Positions 1 to 10,370 of a DNA stretch of 64,000 bases are shown here, one piece after another (the first letter of the stretch is position 1; every line of letters starts with the position of its first letter). The notes under the pieces were generated by a model. It saw only the letters and a program-made list of their open reading frames with translations, did no database searches and had not been told where the DNA came from. A program made the translations under genes and the position numbers. Source of the stretch: Flaviramulus basaltis (GTDB lineage: Bacteria; Bacteroidota; Bacteroidia; Flavobacteriales; Flavobacteriaceae); assembly GCF_900114265.1 (NCBI RefSeq), contig NZ_FPKV01000004.1, positions 1 through 64,000 of the forward strand, in the 5' to 3' direction.

Positions 1-305
1 AAAGTAGATTGTCCATTATAAGTGATTTCTTTGGCTTGATAACCCACGTAAGTAAAGACAATAATATCTCCATTTTTAACTTCAATTTGGTAGTTTCCAT
101 CAAAATCTGTGGAGGTCCCAGTAGTTGTTCCCTTTATCACAACATTAACTCCAGGAAGTGGTATGGAAGTGGATTGCTCGGTTACTACTCCTTTTAATGC
201 TGTTTGTTGGGCAAACGACATTATGGAAAAAAACAAAAAGAATAAAGTATATAATAAACGTACCATATTAATATGCCTTTTTTTTTCTCGAAAGAAATTC
301 ATCAT
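1..305 (-). CDS. SusC-like TonB-dependent outer-membrane receptor, N-terminal fragment
   Basis: About 101 codons are present before the gene runs off the left edge. The N-terminus has a basic stretch and a hydrophobic Sec signal ending SIMSFAQQ. It is followed by a carboxypeptidase-regulatory-like domain (LKGVVTEQ, PLPGVNVVIKGTTTGTSTDF, DGNYQIEV), the usual first domain of SusC receptors that import glycans with a SusD partner. The plug and barrel lie outside the window. Two starts are possible: ATG at 305, used here, or ATG at 266, directly before the hydrophobic core. The gene lies downstream of the hybrid two-component gene on the same strand, as in polysaccharide-utilisation loci. The substrate cannot be told. 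Confidence 0.85.
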   Translation of the reverse strand, partial: MMNFFREKKRHINMVRLLYTLFFLFFSIMSFAQQTALKGVVTEQSTSIPLPGVNVVIKGTTTGTSTDFDGNYQIEVKNGDIIVFTYVGYQAKEITYNGQST

Positions 306-312
306 AAATAGT

Positions 313-339
313 TTAGTTTAAATTAGTTTAAGTTAGTTG
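313..339 (-). repeat. Three 10-bp-period direct repeats in the susC leader
   Basis: The plus strand reads TTAGTTTAAA, TTAGTTTAAG, TTAGTTGTAA, with TTAG at 313, 323 and 333. On the susC coding strand this is an ACTAA...TTAA repeat beginning about 8 nt before the ATG at 305, so it is probably transcribed. It may be a leader element or a helical-phase binding site. No function is assigned. Confidence 0.5.
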
Positions 340-512
340 TAATAAAAGGATGTTAAAAATGTGAAAACACCACATCTGAAACACAACTTCTATTAACCAT
401 AAAATTACTAAGAGTTACTGCTTTTTTAGGGGTGTCGAATTCATTTAGAAGAGGTGACAAATTCGTTTTTTTGTGAATATTATAAATTCTGTACGACTAA
501 AAATAGAATTTA

Positions 513-3500
513 TTATTTTTTAGATAAAAATTCTGAAGGATTCTTATTAAACTTCTGTTTAAATAGTTTGCTAAAATATTTTCTATCTGAATAACCTACT
601 TTAAAGCAAGCATCAGAAACTGAATACCCTAAATCTTCAATTAATTGTTTAGCAATTGCTAATCTATATTCTCTTATAAATTCAACATAAGAAAGTCCTG
701 TTAATGCTTTAATTTTTTTATACATTACAGAGTGACTCATACCAATTTCTTTAGAAATATCTTCAGCCTTTAAATTATTGGTTTCTAAGTTAGCCTCAAT
801 GCTTTTATATAATTTATCTAAAAATATTTGATCCGTAGAACTTATTGCTAACTCTTTTGGTGTTAGCATATTTTCATTTCTAAATTTTTCGCGGAGTAGT
901 TTTCTGCTATTTAACAAATTATTAATCCTTGTTTTTAACAACTCCTCATTAAATGGTTTTGTAATATATTCATCGGCTCCTGTTTCAAAACCCTCCATTT
1001 TATTTTTTATTGATGTACGCGCTGTTAAAAGAATAATTGGGATATGACTGGTATTGGTATTTAATTTTAATTTTTTTGCAAATTCAATACCATCCATAAT
1101 AGGCATCATAACATCACTAATTATTAGATCTGGAAAGTTGCTTGTTGCCATTTTTAATCCTTCCTCTCCATTAAATGCTTGCATTATTTCAAAATCATCA
1201 TTTAATATATCATTTAAAAAATCTTGAATACCAATATTATCTTCAACTATTAAAACAGTTTCCTTTTCATTTTTATTTATTATAATATTTTGGTTAACAT
1301 GATTAATTTCCGACACTTCTTGAGTAACTAAATCATTATCTTCTTCCACTACATAATCAGGGAAATGGTGTTTTCCTTTTAATAATTGCACCTCAAAACT
1401 ACTTCCTTTATCCTTTTCGCTTTTAACAGAAATTTTTCCTTGATGTAATTCAATAATTTCTTTTGATATTGATAAACCTAACCCAAATCCAGATTCTTCA
1501 TTTGTATTGTTTGTTTCTGCTTGATAAAACCTTTTGAAAATTTTTGATATTTGATTATCAGACATTCCAATACCTGAATCTTTAACAATTATGTAAACCG
1601 AGTCCCTATCATTTTCAATTTTAAACTGAATTTCGCTTCCGTTTTTAGTAAATTTAAAAGCATTGGTTAATAGATTATAAATAACTTTTTCTAATTGATT
1701 TTTGTCAAACCATAAATCTATATTAGCTTTTTCCGAAACAAAAGTGTAATCAATATTTCTATCAGTCGCTATTTCAGAAAACGATAAAAATATTTCTTTA
1801 CAATAAGAAACAAATTCATTTTCAGATACTTTTATAGTTATTTCATTTGTTTCAAACTTTCGTATATCTAGTAATTCGTTTACTAACTGAAGTAATAAAT
1901 TACTGTTTTTTCTAACCGTATGAGCTGCTTTAATTTGTTTTCTTTCTAGCAATTCTCCTTTATCAAACAATCTGTTTATTGAGCTTAATATTAAGGTTAC
2001 TGGTGTTCTAATTTCGTGAGAAATATTAGTGAAAAATTGCTGTTTTAAATTATATAACTCCGTATCCTTTTCATGGGTTAGTTTTTCAAATTCTAAATTA
2101 GCTTTCATACGCTCCCAAGCAATGGTATATTTTCTAAACAAATAAAACAATGTTAAAAATATTATACCATACAAAACGAATGCCCACCATTTTAACCAAA
2201 AAGGTTTTAAAATATGAATATTAACAGATGTATATGCATCTCCCCAAGTACTTCCTGTTTCTTTACTTTTTACTTTAAAGGTATAATCGCCAGGTGATAA
2301 ATTGGTATATGTTGCTGTTCTATCTTTTCCAATATCTCTCCAATCTTCATCAAAATTCTCCATTTTAATAGCATATTCGCAATTACTTGAAAACGGGAAT
2401 TTTAATGCAGAAAATTCAAAGGTTAAAACATCTTGATTGTGTTTAAGGGTGATTTCTTCTTCAAAAGCAATATTCTTTTTTAAAACACCTTTTTCTTCAG
2501 CATTTATTTCTTTATTAAATAATTTAAAATTAGTTAACTTAACTGTAGGTTGACTATTTTCAATCTCTACCGTTTTAGGATTAACTTTAACAACACCATT
2601 TATACCTCCAAAATAAAGTAATCCTTTTTCATCTTTAAAAATTGAATTAATATGAAATTCGCCAGAAAGGTTTGCAAACGTATTAAATGTATTTGTTTGA
2701 TAACTGTAATTAATTATACCTTGTTTTGTACTAAACCAAATATTAGCATCATTATCTTCTATTATGCCAGTAATGGTTGAGTAGCGAATATTATCATTTG
2801 TTTCGAATCGTTCAATTTTATTGGTTTTTAAATCCATTCTGTTAATACCTTCTCCAGAAGTTCCAATCCACAAATAACCTTTTGAATCTTTAAGCAGAGA
2901 AAAAATATTATTACCGCTAATTGTGTTAACATCTAATTCGTTATGGATAAAATATGAGAACTTTTTAGTAGTTGTGTTAAATAAATTTACACCTCCTCCA
3001 AAAGTGGCAATCCACATGTTAGTGCCATCTTTTTCTAAAGAGATTAAATTATCATTATTTACGGTGCTTTTATCATTAGCATTATCCCTATAACTAATAA
3101 ATTGCTCTGTTTTTGGATTAAAATAATTAAGCCCACCACCCCAAGTAGCAACCCACAAATTATTGTTATCATCTTCTACAATGTCTCTTACATCATCATG
3201 ACTTATAGAATTTTTACTTTTAAATTCATGCTTGTATTGCTTGAATGTATTAAGCTTTTCGTTAAATTTCACTAATCCGTTTGCAAAAGTTCCTAACCAA
3301 ATATCTCCGTTTTTAGATTCGGCTATCTTTTGAATGAATTTACCTTTTACAGATACGTTTTTACTCTTTTCATTATAATATTTAACTTTATTTAATTGCT
3401 GATTATATATAGTTAATCCTTCGCCATCAAGACCTAAATAAAGATTTTTTTTATTTTTATAAATAGATAAAACAGGCGTTGGATTTAGACCAATTATATC

Positions 3501-4562
3501 GCTAAATAAGATTTCATTAGTGTTTTTTTTATCAAGAATGCTTATTCCATTCCAAGCTGTCCCAATCCAAATATTAGAATCATTATCATCCATAATTTCA
3601 TAAATGGCATTTCCAGATAATGAGGATTCTAATTGAGAATTGTATAAATAATTATGAATAATAGGACTTTTAGCGTTTGGGTATTCAATTTCAAAAACGC
3701 CATTGCCATCGGTACCAATCCATAAATTATCTCTACTATCTTTTTTTATGGAACGAACAATATTAATATCATGTTTAAATGATAAGTTTTCCTTGAAAAA
3801 ATTTGAAAATTTAAAAGTACTTATATCAACTAATAATAAACCACTTCCGCTTGTTCCTATTAAAATTTTATCGGGATTTAGTTCGGAAATGGCATTTATA
3901 AAATCTGAAATCTGAGTTTCTTTAGGAGTTATTTGATTGAACTTTTCTTCAACGACATCAAATAAAAACAACCCATTTCCAAATGTACCAACCCATAAAT
4001 CTCCATTTTTATCCTCATAAATACAAGTAATACTATTACTGTTTTTTGATTGGTCTGCTGTTGGTTGATTGGTATATGAAATAAATTGGTTTGTACTTGT
4101 ATTAAACTTACATAAACCCTTTTCTGTACCTAACCAAATATTTCCTTTAGAATCTTCAATTACAGTATTTACTTGATTAGAAAGTAAGGATTTTGAATTA
4201 TTAGGTATATTTTTAAATACTTGAAAAGTGTCATTTAATGGATCATAATAATTTACTCCGCCACCAAGAGTAGTTATCCAAAGTCTATTTTTGCTATCAA
4301 TAAATAAATCTGAAATATCGTTTGAACCTAGGTTGCTGTTTTTTTTAGTGTAAACCTTTACTTGAAGTCCATCATACCTATTTAATCCATTTTTTGTACC
4401 AATCCATATAAAACCTTCTTTTTCTTTAACTATACTCGTAATTCTTCCGTTTGATAAACCTGTAGATTGGTTTATTTTTTTAAAAGTTGTTTGAGATTGC
4501 GAAAAACAAATTAATGTTCCAACAAAAAAAAGACATAGTATATATATTTTATTTTTAAACAT
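513..4562 (-). CDS. Hybrid two-component system sensor/regulator (HTCS) of a polysaccharide-utilisation locus
   Basis: This 1349-residue protein combines sensor and transcription factor. After a signal sequence (1-22) come many Reg_prop propeller repeats with xIWIGT/LWIGT blades (about 30-690), a Y_Y_Y domain (about 700-780) and one transmembrane helix near 790-812. The cytoplasmic part has HisKA (ISHEIRTP, His849), HATPase (N box NLLTNAFKF, DSGIGMS, GFGLGLS), a receiver domain (ISDVMMP, phospho-acceptor Asp1150; TARTS; KPF) and a C-terminal AraC-type double HTH (about 1245-1349). HTCS proteins usually bind an oligosaccharide in the periplasm and activate neighbouring susC/D and hydrolase genes. 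It sits between susC and a divergent glycosidase, which are its likely targets. All key catalytic motifs are intact. Confidence 0.95.
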   Translation of the reverse strand: MFKNKIYILCLFFVGTLICFSQSQTTFKKINQSTGLSNGRITSIVKEKEGFIWIGTKNGLNRYDGLQVKVYTKKNSNLGSNDISDLFIDSKNRLWITTLGGGVNYYDPLNDTFQVFKNIPNNSKSLLSNQVNTVIEDSKGNIWLGTEKGLCKFNTSTNQFISYTNQPTADQSKNSNSITCIYEDKNGDLWVGTFGNGLFLFDVVEEKFNQITPKETQISDFINAISELNPDKILIGTSGSGLLLVDISTFKFSNFFKENLSFKHDINIVRSIKKDSRDNLWIGTDGNGVFEIEYPNAKSPIIHNYLYNSQLESSLSGNAIYEIMDDNDSNIWIGTAWNGISILDKKNTNEILFSDIIGLNPTPVLSIYKNKKNLYLGLDGEGLTIYNQQLNKVKYYNEKSKNVSVKGKFIQKIAESKNGDIWLGTFANGLVKFNEKLNTFKQYKHEFKSKNSISHDDVRDIVEDDNNNLWVATWGGGLNYFNPKTEQFISYRDNANDKSTVNNDNLISLEKDGTNMWIATFGGGVNLFNTTTKKFSYFIHNELDVNTISGNNIFSLLKDSKGYLWIGTSGEGINRMDLKTNKIERFETNDNIRYSTITGIIEDNDANIWFSTKQGIINYSYQTNTFNTFANLSGEFHINSIFKDEKGLLYFGGINGVVKVNPKTVEIENSQPTVKLTNFKLFNKEINAEEKGVLKKNIAFEEEITLKHNQDVLTFEFSALKFPFSSNCEYAIKMENFDEDWRDIGKDRTATYTNLSPGDYTFKVKSKETGSTWGDAYTSVNIHILKPFWLKWWAFVLYGIIFLTLFYLFRKYTIAWERMKANLEFEKLTHEKDTELYNLKQQFFTNISHEIRTPVTLILSSINRLFDKGELLERKQIKAAHTVRKNSNLLLQLVNELLDIRKFETNEITIKVSENEFVSYCKEIFLSFSEIATDRNIDYTFVSEKANIDLWFDKNQLEKVIYNLLTNAFKFTKNGSEIQFKIENDRDSVYIIVKDSGIGMSDNQISKIFKRFYQAETNNTNEESGFGLGLSISKEIIELHQGKISVKSEKDKGSSFEVQLLKGKHHFPDYVVEEDNDLVTQEVSEINHVNQNIIINKNEKETVLIVEDNIGIQDFLNDILNDDFEIMQAFNGEEGLKMATSNFPDLIISDVMMPIMDGIEFAKKLKLNTNTSHIPIILLTARTSIKNKMEGFETGADEYITKPFNEELLKTRINNLLNSRKLLREKFRNENMLTPKELAISSTDQIFLDKLYKSIEANLETNNLKAEDISKEIGMSHSVMYKKIKALTGLSYVEFIREYRLAIAKQLIEDLGYSVSDACFKVGYSDRKYFSKLFKQKFNKNPSEFLSKK

Positions 4563-4718
4563 ATTTAAAGTAAAAACACTGTTTTGTATTTTATATATTT
4601 AGTTAAAATAAGTTATCGCCTTAATACTTTTATCGCAAAAACTATTTATAAACATAATTGTAACTACTCATTTAGTAAATCACAAAAGCAAAATAGCAAA
4701 TGTAATTTATACATTTAC

Positions 4719-4726
4719 TATTTTTG
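4719..4726 (+). promoter_or_regulatory. Candidate -7 box (TATTTTTG) of the GH-A glycosidase
   Basis: TATTTTTG fits the Bacteroidota TANNTTTG -7 consensus and ends 21 nt before the ATG at 4748. It makes the upstream in-frame TTG at 4724 unlikely as a start, because that codon overlaps the box. No clear -33 TTG was seen. Confidence 0.45.
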
Positions 4727-4747
4727 ATAAAATTAAAACTTAATGTT

Positions 4748-7360
4748 ATGCTTACTATCTCAAAACAAAAAAGAATTCTAAAATTAACATTTATTTTAAT
4801 TTCGATATTATTTACTAAAATATCATTCGCTCAAAAAACCTCATCAAAAGGTGATGTTAATATTGACAATAATGGTGTAATGCGTTGGCAAAAAACCAAT
4901 AAAGAAGTTAAAGGCTTTGGTATAAATTATTCAGTTCCTTTTGCTCATGCATACCGTTCTGCAAAACGTATGGGAATTGATCCTAAAAAAGCGATTGATA
5001 ATGACGTGTATCACTTTACTAGATTGGGTTTTGATTTATATCGCTTACATGTTTGGGATACAGAAATTAGTGACACATTAGGCAATATAATTGAAAACGA
5101 ACATTTAGATACTTTTGATTATTTACTAAAAAAATTAAAAGACAACAATATTAATTATGTCATTACACCCATAGCTTTTTGGGGTAACGGATGGCCAGAA
5201 CCAGATGAAAAAACACCTGGTTTCTCTGCAAAATATGGTAAAGGAGAATGTCTTTCAAATCCAGAATGTATAAAAGCTCAATATAACTATTTAGAACAAT
5301 TTTTAAATCACATAAATCCTTATACAGGAGTTGCTAATAAAGATGAACCAAATATTATAGCTTTTGAAGTTAGCAACGAACCGCACCATACAGGTGATGC
5401 CGAACAAATAACAGAATTTATAAAAAAGATGACCGATGCCATGCGCAAAACAGGTACAAAAAAACCTATTTTTTACAACATGAGTCATGCCGTGCAGTAT
5501 ATGGATAATTATTTTAATGGTAATGTACAAGGTGGTACTTTCCAATGGTATCCAACTGGTTTGGGTTATGGTAAAGAATTATGGGGTAATTTATTACCAA
5601 ATGTTAACGATTATAATATGCCTTTTGATGATGTTATTAAAAAACATCACGGAGCAAAATTAGTATATGAATTTGATGCTGCAGATGTTGGCAAATCTTA
5701 TATTTATCCTGCAATGGCAAGAAGTTTTAGAACTGCCGGTATTCAAATTGCGACACATTTTGCTTACGATCCAACTTTCTTAGCTCCAAATAATACTGAA
5801 TACAATACGCATTATATGAATTTAAACTTTACCCCTTCTAAAGCTTTAGGCTTAAAGATTTGCTCTGAAGTTTTTCACACAATTCCTATGTATTCAGAAT
5901 TTGGAATTTATCCAGAAAATACAAGTTTTGATGATTTTAAAGTGAATTATGAAAATGATTTGGCTGAATATAATTCTGATGAAAAATTCTTCTACACAAA
6001 TTCGACAAATTCAGATGTAAAAAATGAAGAAAAACTTAAAGAAATAGCTGGTTTTGGAAGTTCTAGAATTATAGAATATGATGGCTTAGGGGCATATTTT
6101 TTAGATAAAATTAATGAAGGTGTTTGGAGATTAGAAGTAATGCCTGATGCTGTTTGGGTAGATAATCCTTTTGGTAGAAATAGTCCTAAAAAAACAGTAG
6201 CAGTCACTAAATGGGAAACTCATAAAATGAGCATAAATCTAAAAAATTTAGGATTTAATTTTAACATTGAAGCGATAAATATAGAAAACGAATTTTCTAC
6301 TATTGTAAATAACAATTCATTCTCAATAAAACCTGGTACATACATTATTAGTAAAAAAGGAATTGTAAAAAATTGGAATGTTAATGACCCTTTTAAAACG
6401 AACAAATTAAATGATTTTTATGCTCCAAAAAGTAATCTAAATAAAGCTTGGTTTAAACATGATAAAAAAACAGAGGTTTCTGGAAATTCACCTTTAGAAA
6501 TCACTATTCAGTACATTTCCCCAGAGAAACCAAAAGAAATTACGCTTATTGGAAATGCGGGCTTTAATAACTTGTTTAATTTAAAAATGGAATCCAATGG
6601 AAACTATGTTTATAAAGCAACCATTCCTGACGAGAAATTAAAAAAAGGCTATTTAACTTATAATATTATTGTTAAACATAATGATGGTTCGCAAATAACT
6701 TATCCATCAGGAAATGAAGGAAATTTTTATGATTGGGATTTTTATAATAGAGATTCATACAAAATTACAATTGTTCCAAAAGAAAGCCCTATTCATTTAT
6801 TTAATGCTATTGATGATGCCGATTTATTAATTAAAGAATGGCGACCAACATTTAAGCTAGAACCTACTACTAATAATAATGAAGCTGAATATTTAATTAA
6901 TTTAGAAAAATTAGTATTTATAGATAATGAAAACACAAATGCTGAACTCATTTATGATTACTCATTTAAGCATAATATTATTAATAAAATTGAAGGAAGA
7001 AAAAGCGATTTGATTTCAAAAAATAAAATTATTTTTCATGGAAGATCTTTAAATAACAAACCCTGTAAACTTCAAATAGCATTTGTTTTAAATGATGGCT
7101 CTTCTTTTGGAAAAACTATAAATATTAATACTGAATTAAAAAATTACAGTATCAATATTAATGAGCTCAAGCCTGTTAAAACAGTTACTCTTCCTAGGCC
7201 ATATCCCAGTTTTTTGCCCTATTATTTAGAGCATAATATTACCTCTGGTTTTGATATAAATAAAATTGAAAGCATTCAATTTTCTATTGGTCCAGGAATT
7301 CCTAAAAATGAATTGGAAGATAAACATGGCATTAGTATTATTAGTTTAGAATTAAAGTAG
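4748..7360 (+). CDS. Secreted clan GH-A (cellulase-superfamily) glycoside hydrolase, multidomain
   Basis: This 870-residue protein opens with a Sec signal (MLTISKQKRILKLTF, ending KISFAQ). A TIM-barrel-like domain at about 40-430 carries FEVSNEPHH, whose Glu211 fits the acid/base of clan GH-A, and LVYEFDAAD, whose Glu308 fits the nucleophile. The spacing of about 97 residues is normal for GH5-like enzymes. The C-terminal half looks like beta-sandwich domains, the last ending with QFSIGPGIP and ISIISLEL, as in carbohydrate-binding modules of polysaccharidases. I chose the ATG at 4748 over an upstream TTG because it begins the signal peptide. The gene is divergent from the HTCS regulator. The exact GH family and substrate are not recognisable by eye. 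Confidence 0.8.
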   Translation: MLTISKQKRILKLTFILISILFTKISFAQKTSSKGDVNIDNNGVMRWQKTNKEVKGFGINYSVPFAHAYRSAKRMGIDPKKAIDNDVYHFTRLGFDLYRLHVWDTEISDTLGNIIENEHLDTFDYLLKKLKDNNINYVITPIAFWGNGWPEPDEKTPGFSAKYGKGECLSNPECIKAQYNYLEQFLNHINPYTGVANKDEPNIIAFEVSNEPHHTGDAEQITEFIKKMTDAMRKTGTKKPIFYNMSHAVQYMDNYFNGNVQGGTFQWYPTGLGYGKELWGNLLPNVNDYNMPFDDVIKKHHGAKLVYEFDAADVGKSYIYPAMARSFRTAGIQIATHFAYDPTFLAPNNTEYNTHYMNLNFTPSKALGLKICSEVFHTIPMYSEFGIYPENTSFDDFKVNYENDLAEYNSDEKFFYTNSTNSDVKNEEKLKEIAGFGSSRIIEYDGLGAYFLDKINEGVWRLEVMPDAVWVDNPFGRNSPKKTVAVTKWETHKMSINLKNLGFNFNIEAINIENEFSTIVNNNSFSIKPGTYIISKKGIVKNWNVNDPFKTNKLNDFYAPKSNLNKAWFKHDKKTEVSGNSPLEITIQYISPEKPKEITLIGNAGFNNLFNLKMESNGNYVYKATIPDEKLKKGYLTYNIIVKHNDGSQITYPSGNEGNFYDWDFYNRDSYKITIVPKESPIHLFNAIDDADLLIKEWRPTFKLEPTTNNNEAEYLINLEKLVFIDNENTNAELIYDYSFKHNIINKIEGRKSDLISKNKIIFHGRSLNNKPCKLQIAFVLNDGSSFGKTININTELKNYSININELKPVKTVTLPRPYPSFLPYYLEHNITSGFDINKIESIQFSIGPGIPKNELEDKHGISIISLELK

Positions 7361-7550
7361 TATAGAAATAGTTCTAATCAAATAAGATTAAACTTATTGA
7401 ATTCGAGTCATCTTTTAATAATAAAACCATAACTATAATTCATTTCTAATAAATTTTTAAAAGCTTAAAAACTATTTATTCTCTTTTGAGTAGATATTAT
7501 TTGAAATAAAAAAACCAACTATTATAGATATACAAATTGATGAAAATTTA

Positions 7551-10370
7551 TTAATACCATCTTCTGGTAAATAATTTTATAAGTGTAGAAACATTCAAAG
7601 TAACTTTAAATCTAATTTTTTCTTCATATTTATCTTGACCCAATTCAAAACCGTTATTTGAATTTACAGGAAAATACAATTCAAAATAATCTGCTACTAA
7701 ACTTAATTTAATACCAGAATCATAAGCAAAATATGGACTAATTCCCTTATTCTTTAAAAATCCTATATCTCCATAAGCATGAATCCAATTCCAAATACTG
7801 ACTTCACCATTTAAAGTAGTCAACCATTGATTTGCATATCTGGTATCTAATACAGATTTAAAACCTCCTTCAGCAGTTATGTATTCTTGCGAGACTAAAC
7901 CATTATTTTCAGACCTTCCAAGATATTCATAGTCAAACAAGTAATCAGATGGTCTATCTAACGCAAAATCAAAATAACCATTATCTGCTTTTGTATTGTT
8001 GTTTAAAAAGGTTCCAGCGTATAATCTTAAACTTATTTGTCTATTGCTAAGAAACAGTTTTCTATAAAATGCAATTATAGAGACTTTACTAAATTTTTTT
8101 GAAAGTTCATAATCCCCCTGAAAAACAATACTGTTTGAAAAATTAGAATTAGAAAACAAATATCTGGTATTAAAAACACTATAGTTTGGTGTTTCTAAAG
8201 GGATTTTTAAATCAACATCCTTAGAAATATTCACACTTCTCAAAGATATAGTTTGTTGTAAATTACTTCTTAAATCTTTGTCTCTATAGTTGAAATTAAT
8301 ATAAGGTGTAAAGCTATTAGCAAACAATTTTGGAGCATAACTGGTTCTATTTCCAGATAACCCTATTTTATATGCATACCAGCCTGATTCCTTAATCTGT
8401 TCTGTAAGCACTAGTGATGCAGAACCTATTAAAGCTTTAGATTTAAAACCATATGTTGGTGTAATTTTATAAATAAATGGCTTTTTAATTATAGTTTTAT
8501 TATACAATTTTCCTCCCAAAGTTAATCCGTCATAAATATTATCAAACTCGATTACAGGCATAAAAAACGTCTGATTTTTACTAGGATCCTCAACATCTTT
8601 TAATAATCTAATCTGTAATGGTTTATTAAATAATCCGTTAAGATTTTTATAGTTATTAGAGCGTTTTACTTCTGGTATATTCTTGTCATAATCAATAACC
8701 AATTTATCAGCTTCATTATTTTTTATAACGATTTGCTTTTTACCAAGAAAGCCATCTACCCAAATTTTGTCAATTACTTTTTCATCTTTAATAGTAGAAA
8801 TAGAAAAGGGCATTGTATTTTTCTCTCTATTTTTTAAGTTAATAATTAACGAGTCTCCTTTTTTTTCTACTTTTTTAATCTTAAAATCGAGCTTATCATT
8901 TCTTGATATAAACTCTTCAAAAAACCAGCTAATATTTTTATTAGCGGAAGATTCAAGAATATTCTGAAATGATTTTGTAGAAGTTTGTTTTAGCTTATAA
9001 TTTGAATAAAATTCTTTAATGCTTAAACTTACTGATTCATCATCTAAATAGTCTTCTAAATACTTTAGCCCAAGACCAGCTTTATAGGTGTTTGCTATAT
9101 TATAGTTGAATTTTAGCAACGAATCTCTTGGTGTTTTTAGTGATTGATCTATAAAACGCCTTGTCATATTTTTATAACCCAAATAATATTGGTCGTTAAA
9201 ATCTAAAGCTGCTGCGTGAAACCAGCGTAATCCAATTATTTCTGAAATAGAACCACCTAATTTCATGTCAGGATAATAAGTATCAATATAATTCATCATT
9301 AAATACACCCAAATTCCGTCTGAAACCCATTTTTGTTCTCGTGGGTTAATAACCAAAGTACTTTCTAGCATAGCATCAATAGTACTTTTTAACAAGGACA
9401 TTTCAAACTGAAACTCATTTGAGAAAGGTCTAAATTTTTCTGGAAGTTGATTAAATCCATAAATTGGATTCTTTCTTTGGTCAATGTTTGAAACCATCAA
9501 TTTCTCTAATGGATAGTTACCTAAATTTTCTTTAAGAAATAAAACCATCTTATTAGCTATGTATAATTTTTTTGATTCTTCAACTTTGTCTTCTAAAATA
9601 TTAGTAACCAATTCAAATTCATCTGTTTTAAGTGAATAAAAATTAGATTTCTTTTGGATATATAATTTAATTTCACGCTGATTATTTCCTATGAGTGATA
9701 CTGTTTTTTTGTTATCTATCTCTTGCTCTGATTGCTTAAGACCAGAAGTTAGTGTATAAGTATTAGGGACACTAAATTCAATTTCATAAGATGCTAATGG
9801 CGCATAAAAATCGCCTAAATCTTTATTGCTATAAGTCTCCCATTTAGCATTGTAAACTGCTGGAACCAAATACCAATATCTTAGATTGTAGTTATTCTCA
9901 TTGGTGTATCCATTTCCTGTAAATTTATCATGTGGAAGTTTTACAGAGTAAGAAAAATAAATAGTTGTACTATCTTCTGGAGCTAATCTTTTATTTAGTT
10001 TGACTTCTAATATATCTTGTATCTTGTTGTATCGTCGCCAATTTAATATATTTTTTGTTGTATTATAAATTGAATCTATTTTGGTAAAGCCACGATCTTC
10101 ATCACTAGCAAAATGAAAGTTTCGTTTGTAGTCTTCTTCAAAACGTTTTGCCAAAGGTGTTTCTTTATCTGAATAACTGTTTGCCCAATCATGAAATAAA
10201 ATCTGGGATAAAGTGTCTTTAGAAGTGTTTTTATAAACGACTTTTTGACTTATTTGAATGGTATGATTAATAGTATCTAGTTTTGCATCAATTTTTATTT
10301 TATGCTGAGCAAAACCAAATATTGAGGTTAGAAAAAACGTAGTTAATGTAATAAATTTAAGTAGCATCAT
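7551..10370 (-). CDS. M1-peptidase-like protein lacking the zinc site, with a C-terminal outer-membrane barrel
   Basis: This 939-residue protein has a signal peptide (ending SIFGFAQ). Residues about 20-530 resemble the N-terminal and gluzincin domains of M1 aminopeptidases (GNYPLEKLMVSN, then the WVSDGIWVYL helix). No HEXXH is present anywhere: the helix where it belongs reads AMLESTLVINPRE. Residues about 600-939 are rich in alternating beta strands and end with aromatic residues (RRWY), as in outer-membrane barrels. A surface-anchored, probably non-catalytic peptidase homologue is the best reading. It follows the PAP2 gene by 132 bp on the same strand and may be read from the PAP2 promoter. 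Its role is unknown. Confidence 0.75.
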   Translation of the reverse strand: MMLLKFITLTTFFLTSIFGFAQHKIKIDAKLDTINHTIQISQKVVYKNTSKDTLSQILFHDWANSYSDKETPLAKRFEEDYKRNFHFASDEDRGFTKIDSIYNTTKNILNWRRYNKIQDILEVKLNKRLAPEDSTTIYFSYSVKLPHDKFTGNGYTNENNYNLRYWYLVPAVYNAKWETYSNKDLGDFYAPLASYEIEFSVPNTYTLTSGLKQSEQEIDNKKTVSLIGNNQREIKLYIQKKSNFYSLKTDEFELVTNILEDKVEESKKLYIANKMVLFLKENLGNYPLEKLMVSNIDQRKNPIYGFNQLPEKFRPFSNEFQFEMSLLKSTIDAMLESTLVINPREQKWVSDGIWVYLMMNYIDTYYPDMKLGGSISEIIGLRWFHAAALDFNDQYYLGYKNMTRRFIDQSLKTPRDSLLKFNYNIANTYKAGLGLKYLEDYLDDESVSLSIKEFYSNYKLKQTSTKSFQNILESSANKNISWFFEEFISRNDKLDFKIKKVEKKGDSLIINLKNREKNTMPFSISTIKDEKVIDKIWVDGFLGKKQIVIKNNEADKLVIDYDKNIPEVKRSNNYKNLNGLFNKPLQIRLLKDVEDPSKNQTFFMPVIEFDNIYDGLTLGGKLYNKTIIKKPFIYKITPTYGFKSKALIGSASLVLTEQIKESGWYAYKIGLSGNRTSYAPKLFANSFTPYINFNYRDKDLRSNLQQTISLRSVNISKDVDLKIPLETPNYSVFNTRYLFSNSNFSNSIVFQGDYELSKKFSKVSIIAFYRKLFLSNRQISLRLYAGTFLNNNTKADNGYFDFALDRPSDYLFDYEYLGRSENNGLVSQEYITAEGGFKSVLDTRYANQWLTTLNGEVSIWNWIHAYGDIGFLKNKGISPYFAYDSGIKLSLVADYFELYFPVNSNNGFELGQDKYEEKIRFKVTLNVSTLIKLFTRRWY

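Noticed and set aside
4724-4747. Upstream TTG start adding 8 residues to the GH-A glycosidase
   Set aside because: The codon overlaps the -7 box, and the ATG at 4748 begins a good signal peptide.
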